From: Microbacteriaceae bacterium
GTDB taxonomy: Bacteria; Actinomycetota; Actinomycetes; Actinomycetales; Microbacteriaceae
NCBI GenBank assembly: GCA_009780695.1
Contig: WQZN01000001.1
Coordinates: 310,001 to 374,000 of the forward strand
Reading direction: 5' to 3'
Length of the DNA: 64,000 bases
Shown here: positions 25,401 through 33,047 of the stretch, piece by piece
Position numbering within the stretch: the first letter of the stretch is position 1
How the letters are laid out: every line of letters starts with the position of its first letter
The notes under the pieces: generated by a model
Told to the model about the DNA's origin: nothing
The model's input: only the letters and a program-made list of their open reading frames with translations
The model's database searches: none
Program-made: the position numbers and the translations under genes

Positions 25401-27245
25401 GTTGTCGTTCAGCGCCGTCGCCGGGTCCATGTCGGCAGGCACGCCAATGGGAAGGATGACGTAGCCGTACTGCTTGCCCTCCAGCTTGCGCATGACGCGG
25501 CCCACGGACTGGACAACATCGACAACCGAGTCGCGAGGGTTCAGGAACATGACCGCATCAAGGGCTGGCACGTCCACGCCTTCGGAGAGGCACTTGGCGT
25601 TGGTGAGGATGCGAGCGTTTCCTGCGCCTGGTTCCTGTTTGAGCCAGTCCAGCTCCATGTTGCGCTGCAGCACATTGAACGTGCCATCGACGTGACGCAC
25701 CTCGACATCGAGAAGATCGGCAGCGCTCTCTTCGGTCTCCTGGTCGATGGCTTCGATCTCTGCCTCGACGACCTTCTGGAACAGTCCCGCGATCTTCTTC
25801 GACGCGGCGATGTTGCTCGCGAAGGCGACAGCGCGTTTCATCGGCTCCGGGTCGAGCCTGAACTCATCGGCGGTCAGAGAACGCTTGGAGAGACCGTTCC
25901 AGCAACCCACGATCTTCGCAGCGTCATCGAGAGTCAGTTCGCTGTTCTCGTCCGTCAGAAGCCGCTGGAAGCGCTTGGAGACATAGCTCTCGTCAACGGC
26001 GAGCACGAGGACCTTGTAGTCGGTCAGGCGGCCGATGGAGACGGCTTCGCCGAAGCCGAGCCGATGGAATTCCTCGCCATAGAGCTCCGTGTTGCTCATG
26101 TCGGCGAGCACCGCACCGACTTCTTCCGCCTTGGCGCGGCTGGAGTCGGCGTAGATGCGCGGTGTTGCAGTCATGTAAAGCCGCTTCTTGGCCTGGAGAT
26201 ACCCCTGGTCGTGTACGCGCACGAAGGCCGACTCATCTTGCCCCGCGAGTGTGACACCCGTGGTGCGGTGAGCCTCGTCGCACACGATCAGATCGAATTC
26301 GGGGATGCCCTGCTTCTGCGCCTGCGCAACTACGTCGATCGACTGGTAAGTGGAGAACACAACCGTGATCCCCTCATTGTCGATCGGGATCTCGGAGAAC
26401 TTCTCCACGAGCTTCGTGGTGTTGGTCGTTGCCGGGTATGCGAGGTCCGTGACCGGGATGTCCTCGTCAGTCTTGCGCTTTCCCACCGACACGTCGGAAC
26501 AGACCGCGAAGGATCGGAGCGGAGCGGATGCTTCGATGGTCCATTCCTTGAGCGTCTGCGAGAGCAGCGAGATGGAAGGAACAAGAAACAGCACCGTGCC
26601 GCCGGCCGGAACCATCTGCTCAACCAGCTTGAGGCTGGTGAAGGTCTTGCCGGTGCCGCAGGCCATGATCAGCTTGCCGCGGTCGGCATTCTGGAAGCCG
26701 GCGATGACCTTCTCGATTGCCTTCCGCTGATGCGGGAACGGCGACTTAGAAGCCTTCTTCGTCAGGGTGCTCGGGTACTCGATTGAGAACCGCGCCCAGT
26801 CGATAGACGACTCATCCAGATCCCCAACCCGAAGGCGCTGGACAGGCGGGTTCTGTCCTTCGACCGCCTCTTCCGCGTTCTTGCCCCACAGATCGGTGGT
26901 GGAGATGATCATGCGGGCCGCAAACTCGGCTTTGCTGCTGGCAGCGAGGAACGAGTCGATGTCGGGCTTGTTGAGGTAGTGCTCGGGCGCGAAGAACTTG
27001 CATTGAATCGCGGTGAGTTCGCCGGTGTCGCGTGCCTTTGCGACCAAGTCGATGCCAGTGTCCCTGCGGCCGTTGCGGCCGGGGTAGTCCGTCCACATCC
27101 ACACGTCCGAGTACAACTGCTCGTACTGAGGCTCGGTGCTCAGGTACGCCTGCATCAGCCGCTCAAACCGGTCGCCTTTGTCCCGCTCGTCGTATGCAAA
27201 CGAACGCAGCTGGTCGAGGATGTCGTGGATCGTGGCGGCGGGCAT
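22497..27245 (-). CDS. Type ISP restriction-modification enzyme
   Basis: One 1582-aa polypeptide carrying all restriction-modification activities, matching the LlaGI/LlaBIII (Type ISP) architecture and size. An Mrr-like nuclease (G64-I-D66 ... Q81-C-K83) comes first, then an SF2 translocase: Walker A ACGTGKT (195-201), DEAH (323-326), MTATPR (358-363) and motif VI QSVGRVMRK (579-587). A coupler follows, then an N6-adenine methyltransferase (motif I DPFTGTGTF 888-896; NPPW 996-999). The C-terminal target-recognition domain contains GIPLEAQEYKLGSRSALDW. It would methylate one strand of an asymmetric site and cleave unmodified phage DNA after translocation. Intact; all catalytic motifs seen. Confidence 0.93.
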   Translation of the reverse strand: MPAATIHDILDQLRSFAYDERDKGDRFERLMQAYLSTEPQYEQLYSDVWMWTDYPGRNGRRDTGIDLVAKARDTGELTAIQCKFFAPEHYLNKPDIDSFLAASSKAEFAARMIISTTDLWGKNAEEAVEGQNPPVQRLRVGDLDESSIDWARFSIEYPSTLTKKASKSPFPHQRKAIEKVIAGFQNADRGKLIMACGTGKTFTSLKLVEQMVPAGGTVLFLVPSISLLSQTLKEWTIEASAPLRSFAVCSDVSVGKRKTDEDIPVTDLAYPATTNTTKLVEKFSEIPIDNEGITVVFSTYQSIDVVAQAQKQGIPEFDLIVCDEAHRTTGVTLAGQDESAFVRVHDQGYLQAKKRLYMTATPRIYADSSRAKAEEVGAVLADMSNTELYGEEFHRLGFGEAVSIGRLTDYKVLVLAVDESYVSKRFQRLLTDENSELTLDDAAKIVGCWNGLSKRSLTADEFRLDPEPMKRAVAFASNIAASKKIAGLFQKVVEAEIEAIDQETEESAADLLDVEVRHVDGTFNVLQRNMELDWLKQEPGAGNARILTNAKCLSEGVDVPALDAVMFLNPRDSVVDVVQSVGRVMRKLEGKQYGYVILPIGVPADMDPATALNDNKKYKVVWQVLQALRAHDERFDAEVNKIDLTKKTDRLQVGIVGKGGTKQDRESDVDYGSVELDIPELDQWRDAILAKIVEKVGERRYWENWAKDVAGIASAHMTRIKTLVDGADAILHDEFARFLKGLQDNLNPYITESDAIEMLSQHLITKPVFDALFEGYAFSEHNPVSQVMQHMIDALEGQNLDAETEKLDKFYESVRTRAAGITDAAAKQSIVKELYEKFFRTAFSGTSDRLGIVYTPNEIVDFIIHSVDDALKTEFGASLSDRGVHILDPFTGTGTFIVRLLQSGLIKPEDLAYKYRYELHANEIVLLAYYVAAINIEETYHDLSGGDYEPFTGIVLTDTFQMNEADDQMDGLGVFPENNERVETQKALDIRVVVGNPPWSARQESENNDAQNLSYPTLDGRIGATYAALAATPNINNLYDSYIRAIRWASDRIGDRGIVAFVSNGAFVDGATTAGLRKSFALEFSHVYVLNLRGNQRTAGEQSRREGGKVFGGGSRASVALYLLVKNPDSATESKISYFAVDDYLTREQKLAILSNAESIPAIAWDQVVPNDAGDWINQRNANFATFDPIGSKDKAAAGRRRFFTTYSLGLNTARDAWTYNASKVRLEENITAAITFYNSELARLQADPSAALNMDSKRFSWDRGSRTSLDRGKVISFRPESIRPGVYRPFSRQWTYFDSELNSMLYQLPRLFRPNLDNFGIAVLGPTDRTQFAVLAIDALPNLGVFTDPTQFFPRYVFEQHADDAGQFDIFGEADGSYRRIDNVTDEILADYQKTFGHEVTKDDIFFFVYGILHSAEYRDQFAADLKKMLPRIPKVASFAAFAEAGRKLVGLHLNYEAVEPYPVNVARTAGASERVEKMRYAKRGKETDKSAVIYNSGITVSGIPLEAQEYKLGSRSALDWVVERYQVKTDKASGIVNDPNDWAEEHGNPSYILDLLARVVTVSVETMKIVNALPKLDVIE

Positions 27246-27403
27246 GGACCTGACTTTCCCGTGGAACGTGCGGACTACAACCTCACCGTAGCGAGCAGGC
27301 CCGACATCAGAGGATGCCCCAATGCGAGGCGCTGACCCGTGTTGCGGTTACAAATCTTGTTCGCGCAGCAGTGCGGAACAACGCACCGAAGAAGATTCTT
27401 GCC

Positions 27404-27658
27404 CTATCTCCGTGAGCGACTCGGACCATAGAGCGCATTGACGATGTCGCCGATCTCCATGTCCAGCGCCTCGGCGAGCCTGAACCAGGTCTCGAGGGAG
27501 CCGCGTGAGTCGCCGCTCTCCAGCTCCGAGAGACTGCGGCGTGCGACACCCGAACGCGCTGCCAGTTCGTCGAGCGTCCACTTTCTAGTGCGCCTGAGAC
27601 GGGCGAGATAGAACCGCAGCTCCTCAAAGTCGGGTTTGCGAGCGGGATGGGAGGGCAC
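27404..27658 (-). CDS. XRE-family (Cro/C1-type) controller
   Basis: An 84-aa helix-turn-helix repressor if started at GTG 27658 (GGGGTGGAG just upstream); GTG 27706 would add 16 hydrophobic residues that do not fit the family. HTH: RTRKWTLDELAARSGVARRSLSELESGDSRGSLETWFRLAEALDM, with the usual WTLDELA..SG and SELE. It precedes the Type ISP gene on the same strand by about 160 bp. It resembles C-proteins that delay restriction until methylation is complete, and may repress the divergent operon too. Role inferred from position. Confidence 0.75.
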   Translation of the reverse strand: MPSHPARKPDFEELRFYLARLRRTRKWTLDELAARSGVARRSLSELESGDSRGSLETWFRLAEALDMEIGDIVNALYGPSRSRR

Positions 27659-27719
27659 GCTCCACCCCAGCAACCAGACGGCACCGCACACAGTGAGCGT
27701 TAGCACCCTATGATGCGGA

Positions 27720-27731
27720 TTAGTGCACTAA
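27720..27731. promoter_or_regulatory. Palindromic operator in divergent promoter region
   Basis: TTAGTGCACTAA is a perfect 12-bp palindrome between the XRE gene (minus) and the 27796 operon (plus). Half-sites TTAGCAC (27700-27706) and CTAGCAC (27761-27767) flank it. Likely bound by the XRE protein and able to control both directions. Confidence 0.5.
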
Positions 27732-27795
27732 GTGCGGAATTACGCGCTTTAGGGCGGCTTCTAGCACTGCTGGCTGGCTCTTTGGAGGAGGCGTC

Positions 27796-27936
27796 GTGAG
27801 ACAGGACAACGCAACTGACTTGTCGAGCGGAACACTTTCTCAAGAGGATCGCGTCCGCTTCATTCTCGAGTGGGGCCTGCCGGATTCCACGACCGACGAA
27901 GAGATTCTGGTCGCCATCGGTTCGGGGTTGTTCTGA
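27796..27936 (+). CDS. Small ORF opening the divergent operon (46 aa)
   Basis: GTG 27796 has a near-perfect GGAGGAGG four bases upstream, the best ribosome-binding site in the operon. The acidic product starts MRQDNATDLSSGTLSQEDRV and ends EEILVAIGSGLF. Its TGA (27934-27936) falls exactly where the next frame becomes convincingly protein-like, one base back (CTGATC). It may be a leader peptide, a small partner protein, or the true N-terminus of the next gene joined by -1 frameshifting or separated by an indel. Not recognised as a family. Confidence 0.45.
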   Translation: MRQDNATDLSSGTLSQEDRVRFILEWGLPDSTTDEEILVAIGSGLF

Positions 27937-28625
27937 TCCCCGCGAGACGGCGCATCATCGCGGAGTCGTGGTGGCTCGCCAGCGAACTAGTGCGACGGCA
28001 TCCGCAAGCGGTGATTCTTGAACTGCACCCGCACGACATGTACGACCTACTCTCGGTTGCCCGAGACCCCAGGCAGTCACCGCTGGACATCCTGCTCAAC
28101 CGCACCGGAACGCTTCAGGTCCATAAGCCAGCGGGGCCAAACACCATCGTCAGTGAATGGGACGATGCGCTCGCCGCAGATGACCGCCACGACGTCGTCA
28201 AGCAGATCGAAATCGCTGCCGGCATTCCTGCGCCAACGAAGACGCCGCCAAGTTCGGCTCGCACTCTCGCCTTTCGCTTCATCGCTGCCGTCCTCGCAGC
28301 GGCGATCAATGACCGGGAGCCGTGGGATTGCCGCAGCGAAGCTGCAGACAGCGACTGGGGTGTTCACCGGCGCGGCTACCTTCCACTATTTCCGCTTGCG
28401 CAGGCCACGTACGCGTCGCTGCGCCTCGAAGGATGGGAGTTCAACCAGATGCGCGAATTCCACTACTGGGCGTTCCTACGCGGCGAGGAGCCGGTCGCGC
28501 TGGTTTCCATCGACGGCCGCGTCTACCGCCAAGACCGGGACTACGACCTTGCCGCCGAGTACAAGACGAGCGGGCGGCGGATGCTGCGGGTCGTCTCGGG
28601 ATTGATGGGGGACTTGCTTCCGTGA
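27870..28625 (+). CDS. SWWLASEL-family unknown protein, copy 1
   Basis: Up to 251 aa from GTG 27870, which has no visible ribosome-binding site. Homology-bearing sequence starts near 27933 (IPARRRIIAESWWLASELVRRHPQ), so the real start may be CTG 27933 or a -1 frameshift from the 46-aa ORF. The first 120 residues parallel the 417-aa protein at 29370 (SWWLASEL-RRHP, then a helical RTLAFRFIAAVLAAAINDR matching RTLVYRVIAKLLAIGIDDR). The C-terminus has FHYWAFLRGEEPVALVSIDGRVYR. No enzyme motif recognised. It ends GTGA, overlapping the next start. Confidence 0.5.
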   Translation: MGPAGFHDRRRDSGRHRFGVVLIPARRRIIAESWWLASELVRRHPQAVILELHPHDMYDLLSVARDPRQSPLDILLNRTGTLQVHKPAGPNTIVSEWDDALAADDRHDVVKQIEIAAGIPAPTKTPPSSARTLAFRFIAAVLAAAINDREPWDCRSEAADSDWGVHRRGYLPLFPLAQATYASLRLEGWEFNQMREFHYWAFLRGEEPVALVSIDGRVYRQDRDYDLAAEYKTSGRRMLRVVSGLMGDLLP

Positions 28626-29362
28626 CCGTTGACGAGAAGCCGATCAAGTACCCCGGGCTACCAGTGCTCGACGGGTGGGTGAACCTGACTGAAGCGGCCG
28701 AATTGCTCGGTATCACCCGCCAGCACGCCTACAAGAAGCTGGCGCTCGCCGCGGCCGGAAAGTCCGGCGGGTGGAAGAGCGCACGTCGTGTGGGTTCGCA
28801 GAACACCTACGTCGTCTCGCGGCCGGAGATCGATGAGTTGCTCGCGGCGAAGGGGGCTGCAGTCTGCGGCGTCTCAGAAGCCATCAAATCTTCTTCCGCA
28901 AAGAAGATTCTTCACGTCGATCTCGACAACACGCTCGTCGACTTCGGCGCGCGACTCGAGGGCATCGATCCGGGCGTGCTCGACCACTACGACGGCCGGT
29001 ACGACGAGATCCCCGGCATCTTCGCCGTGATGCCGCCGGTCGTCGGCGCGATCAATGCCTTCACGACCCTGGCCGAGCACTTCGAGATCTTCATCTTGTC
29101 CACGGCGCCATGGGGAAACCCCAGCGCTTGGCAGCACAAGGTCGAATGGGTCCAGCTGCATTTCGGCTTCACTGCCGACAGCCCCGCGTACAAGCGGCTG
29201 ACGCTGACCCACCGCAAGGACCTCAGCATCGGGGACTTCCTCGTTGACGACCGCCCGACGAAGAACGGCGCAGACCGCTTCACCGGCGAGGTGATCGCCT
29301 TCGGGTCGGATGACTTCCCCGATTGGACGACAGTGACCGCATACCTTCTGGCGCGGGCCTAA
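28622..29362 (+). CDS. HTH domain fused to 5'(3')-deoxyribonucleotidase (HAD)
   Basis: 246 aa from GTG 28622, coupled to the previous stop. Residues about 18-75 form an excisionase/MerR-like helix-turn-helix (WVNLTEAAELLGITRQHAYKKL ... NTYVVSRPEIDELL). Residues about 95-246 are a HAD phosphatase of the NT5C type. Motif I is D100-L-D102-N-T (nucleophile and acid), motif II is FILSTAPWGNPSAW with HKVEWVQLHFG, and motif III is FLVDDRPTKNGADRF. NT5C enzymes dephosphorylate deoxyribonucleoside monophosphates. A DNA-binding fusion is unusual; it may be a regulated nucleotide-depletion enzyme. The joining of domains is directly seen; the role is inference. Confidence 0.8.
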   Translation: MTVDEKPIKYPGLPVLDGWVNLTEAAELLGITRQHAYKKLALAAAGKSGGWKSARRVGSQNTYVVSRPEIDELLAAKGAAVCGVSEAIKSSSAKKILHVDLDNTLVDFGARLEGIDPGVLDHYDGRYDEIPGIFAVMPPVVGAINAFTTLAEHFEIFILSTAPWGNPSAWQHKVEWVQLHFGFTADSPAYKRLTLTHRKDLSIGDFLVDDRPTKNGADRFTGEVIAFGSDDFPDWTTVTAYLLARA

Positions 29363-29369
29363 GGAGCAA

Positions 29370-30623
29370 ATGAACAGCGAGCTCGAGAACACCGAACTGG
29401 CGGATCGCTTCGCTCTACAGCAGTCCTGGTGGCTGGCGAGCGAACTGTGCCGCCGGCATCCAGAACTGCTGATCTCTCGAGTTCAGGACTCTGCATTCAA
29501 CCAACTGCTTCTCGTACACGACGGGCCGACCGGAACACGAGTTCAATTCGGATTGACCGGCGGAATCAAGTACGAAACCGCAGGCATGATCAAGCAACTC
29601 GAATGGCCTGAGGTCGTTGCAGCGCACAATGCCCACGCGGTGCTGAAACGCCTCGAGCAAGAGACGGGCTGGGGGATTCCCCCGATCACCCCCGCGACCA
29701 CTCAACGCACGCTTGTCTATCGCGTCATTGCGAAGCTCCTCGCCATCGGGATCGATGACAGGCACACCTGGCACGTAGTGCCGGCGCCAGTGCTCGTCTC
29801 CGATGACGACTTCGCCACCGTGTGGAGTCTTCGAGAGCTGTTCCCATCACTTCAACCCGTCGGGGACCGCTATCTGGAAGCGGCGAGCGCGCTCGCCGAA
29901 GCTGCCGACGATGGGGTGACGTACTGGCATGAGCCGTTGTGGACCTTGCTGCGGGACATGGAGCCGGTTGCTGTCCTTGACGAAGCCGGAGTGGCTCATC
30001 TCCCGCGAACGAGCCCAGTCGACCTCATGGAGGCCTACGACAACGTCGAGCGGGACATCAATCCGGTCGTTGGCTTTCTGCTTATCAAGACTGCTGCGGC
30101 GAACCGTCTTCCGAGCCCAGAGCTCGCCCGTCCCGAACGCAACACCGAAAAATTCACGACCGGTGAGAGCGGGTTCGTCGCAGTCCAACTGCTCGGCGGT
30201 CCTCTTGACCAGAAGAAGTACGGAGACGTGCCCGTCATGTCTGACGGCGTTCCGCCTTTGTCGATCGCGATCCCGCTGGGGAAGGACCCATCAGAGTTTG
30301 CGACGTACGTGCGTCTCGGCCTGTTCGATGATCTTTGGCGGTACGCGCACCAAGACGACGCGGAGGCGCCGGAAGAAGGGACCCCGATGCGGCCGGTGAA
30401 GGCGTCGCAGATGATCTACGTCACTAACAATTTCACCCGACTCTTCCGCTATCGGAGCGACCGGCGGTGGGAGAACGAGCGATGGGACTCGACCTCGGGA
30501 CGCTGGGTCGGAGTCGGGGACTACGCGCACGACAAGCTCTTCCAAGCCGACCCCAACTTCGATGAAATCAGCGAGGACCAGGCGCGAGACCACTTCCCCG
30601 ACGCCTTCAACCTCGAGCAATAA
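29370..30623 (+). CDS. SWWLASEL-family unknown protein, copy 2
   Basis: 417 aa from ATG 29370, with AAGGAG upstream and only 7 bp after the nucleotidase gene. The N-terminal half is paralogous to copy 1 (QQSWWLASELCRRHPELLISRVQ and RTLVYRVIAKLLAIGIDDRHTW). A second, separate C-terminal domain (about 230-417) is rich in aromatic and charged residues (MIYVTNNFTRLFRYRSDRRW, then ENERWDSTSGRWVGVGDYAHD). No membrane segments, nuclease or kinase motifs seen. The sandwiching of a nucleotidase between two paralogues argues for one functional unit. This is the last gene before attR. Confidence 0.55.
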   Translation: MNSELENTELADRFALQQSWWLASELCRRHPELLISRVQDSAFNQLLLVHDGPTGTRVQFGLTGGIKYETAGMIKQLEWPEVVAAHNAHAVLKRLEQETGWGIPPITPATTQRTLVYRVIAKLLAIGIDDRHTWHVVPAPVLVSDDDFATVWSLRELFPSLQPVGDRYLEAASALAEAADDGVTYWHEPLWTLLRDMEPVAVLDEAGVAHLPRTSPVDLMEAYDNVERDINPVVGFLLIKTAAANRLPSPELARPERNTEKFTTGESGFVAVQLLGGPLDQKKYGDVPVMSDGVPPLSIAIPLGKDPSEFATYVRLGLFDDLWRYAHQDDAEAPEEGTPMRPVKASQMIYVTNNFTRLFRYRSDRRWENERWDSTSGRWVGVGDYAHDKLFQADPNFDEISEDQARDHFPDAFNLEQ

Positions 30624-30663
30624 GGACGTGGCGTCGCTGCCGCTCTTGGGGTGTCGGCCTTCG

Positions 30664-30681
30664 TGCCTTGAGCGTGCCTAA
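30664..30681. promoter_or_regulatory. Putative integrase arm-type sites, right end
   Basis: TGCCTTG (30664-30670) and CGTGCCTAA (30673-30681) mirror the words found just inside attL. About 100 bp from attR, as expected for arm sites. Inference. Confidence 0.45.
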
Positions 30682-30774
30682 CGCGCTGCAGAAATCAACT
30701 ACTGTGAAGTCAAGCGAGTGCCGTTTGTTTCTAGAAAATAGGCTGGTCAGAGACGAAAACACGCGAGTTTCCCT

Positions 30775-30819
30775 TGCTTCCCAAGCAGGTAGCGCGGGTT
30801 CGATTCCCGTCATCGGCTC
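30775..30819 (+). repeat. attR (45-bp core, displaced tRNA-Gly 3' fragment)
   Basis: Exact copy of 13139-13183, from the anticodon loop to the tRNA end, with no 5' half before it, so it is not a functional tRNA. Marks the right border of the island; ordinary high-GC chromosome resumes after it. Confidence 0.95.
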
Positions 30820-30827
30820 TCTTGCTT

Positions 30828-31205
30828 CTAGGCCACCGGCACGACCCGGAACGTGGCCGTCAGCGACTCGCCCTCGACCATGGGCCGCAGGAACTCCGCC
30901 GGCTGCGCCGCGTACTTGTGGTTGTAGGCGTCCGAGACGGCCTGATTGCGGATGTCGCTGACGTGCTCGAGCGTGACATCCCTCACCACGCCGTCGGCGG
31001 TGAACGTCGCGCGGCCGCTGGCCTCGGCCTGCTTCCACCACCGCGCGCGCTGCCCGTGCACCGATCGCACGAACACATCGCTGCCGTCGGTGACGGCCCA
31101 GATGACGACGCTCTGCAGCGGGGCCCCGTCCGCGCCCGCGGGCGTCACCTCGACTTCCTCGATCTTGCTGACGAGATCCAGTTCTTCGGCGGTCCAGTCG
31201 CTCAT
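30828..31205 (-). CDS. DUF2255 family protein
   Basis: 125 aa from ATG 31205 (MSDWTAEELDLVSKIEEVEV). The pattern of an N-terminal WTAEEL helix, then VVIWAVTDGSDVFVRSVHG and ARWWKQAEASGRATFTADGVVRDVTLEHV, fits DUF2255, a small split-barrel protein related to flavin reductases with unknown substrate. It is the first chromosomal gene right of attR and points back toward the island. A GTG-led extension (MVVMSDW) is possible but unsupported. Confidence 0.75.
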   Translation of the reverse strand: MSDWTAEELDLVSKIEEVEVTPAGADGAPLQSVVIWAVTDGSDVFVRSVHGQRARWWKQAEASGRATFTADGVVRDVTLEHVSDIRNQAVSDAYNHKYAAQPAEFLRPMVEGESLTATFRVVPVA

Positions 31206-31274
31206 GACCACCATCTCAACCGCTGCCACGGGGTTCCGCAATGGGTTGCGCCGCCGGGGAATTAGCGTGGCTTC

Positions 31275-32537
<1,263 letters not shown>

Positions 32538-32546
32538 CGTCGAGTC

Positions 32547-33008
32547 ATGCTCATCGCGATCGACGACCCGATGGCGCCCGACGTGCTCGCCCTGCTCGAC
32601 GAGCACCTGAGCGACATGCACGCGACCTCGCCGGCCGAGAGCGTCCACGCGCTCGACCCCGAGGCGCTGCAGCACCCCGCGATCACCTTCTGGTCGGCGC
32701 GGGATGCCGCAGCCGGCGCCCTGCTCGGCATCGGCGCCCTCAAGCAGCACGACGAGGCCATGGCCGAGCTCAAGTCGATGCGCACCACGGCCGCCGCACG
32801 CGGGCGCGGGGTCGCGAGCGCGGTGCTCGGGGCGATCGTGGCCGAGGCCCGCGCGCGGGGCATCCGCACGCTCAACCTCGAGACGGGGGTCGAGCCGTAC
32901 TTCGCGCCGGCCCGCGCGCTCTACGCCCGCCACGGCTTCACCCAGTGCCCGCCCTTCGCCGACTACACCGACGACCCGAACAGCGTCTACTTCACGCTCG
33001 CGCTCTGA
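32547..33008 (+). CDS. GNAT-family N-acetyltransferase
   Basis: A 153-aa acetyltransferase using acetyl-CoA. The core motif A reads ELKSMRTTAAARGRGVASAVLGAIVAEARARG, with the R/Q-x-x-G-x-G/A-type pyrophosphate loop as RGRGVA. Motif B is ETGVEPYFAPARALYARHGF. Resembles the PhnO/YsnE-type small GNATs. Substrate unknown. Start ATG 32547 lies close behind the MFS gene. Confidence 0.88.
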   Translation: MLIAIDDPMAPDVLALLDEHLSDMHATSPAESVHALDPEALQHPAITFWSARDAAAGALLGIGALKQHDEAMAELKSMRTTAAARGRGVASAVLGAIVAEARARGIRTLNLETGVEPYFAPARALYARHGFTQCPPFADYTDDPNSVYFTLAL

Positions 33009-33047
33009 GGCGGTGCGCCCGGCGCTGCGCGGGAATAGCGTGAGCGC

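Larger units (their letters stand above)
13139..30819. mobile_element. Integrative genomic island in tRNA-Gly (17.7 kb)
   Basis: Bounded by a perfect 45-bp direct repeat made of the 3' part of tRNA-Gly(CCC), with a tyrosine integrase reading inward from the tRNA end. The interior is visibly less GC-rich than the flanks and contains many genes of unknown family, a serine recombinase, a Type ISP restriction-modification enzyme, an RloC-like ATPase and an unknown operon. No relaxase, FtsK/TraB translocase or replication initiator is recognisable, so it is a defence-bearing island that probably depends on helpers for transfer. Confidence 0.93.

Noticed and set aside
15993..28910. GAAGATTCTT-like word seen near 15996, 27395 and 28905 in the island
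   Set aside because: Two of the three occurrences can be explained as coding sequence for Lys-Ile-Leu; too short and unsymmetrical in placement to call a repeat.
13139..30819. CRISPR array or tRNA cluster in the island
   Set aside because: No regularly spaced repeats; the only tRNA sequence is the intact tRNA-Gly and its 3' fragment at attR.
30775..30819. Second tRNA-Gly gene
   Set aside because: Contains only the 3' portion; the acceptor 5' strand and D arm are missing.
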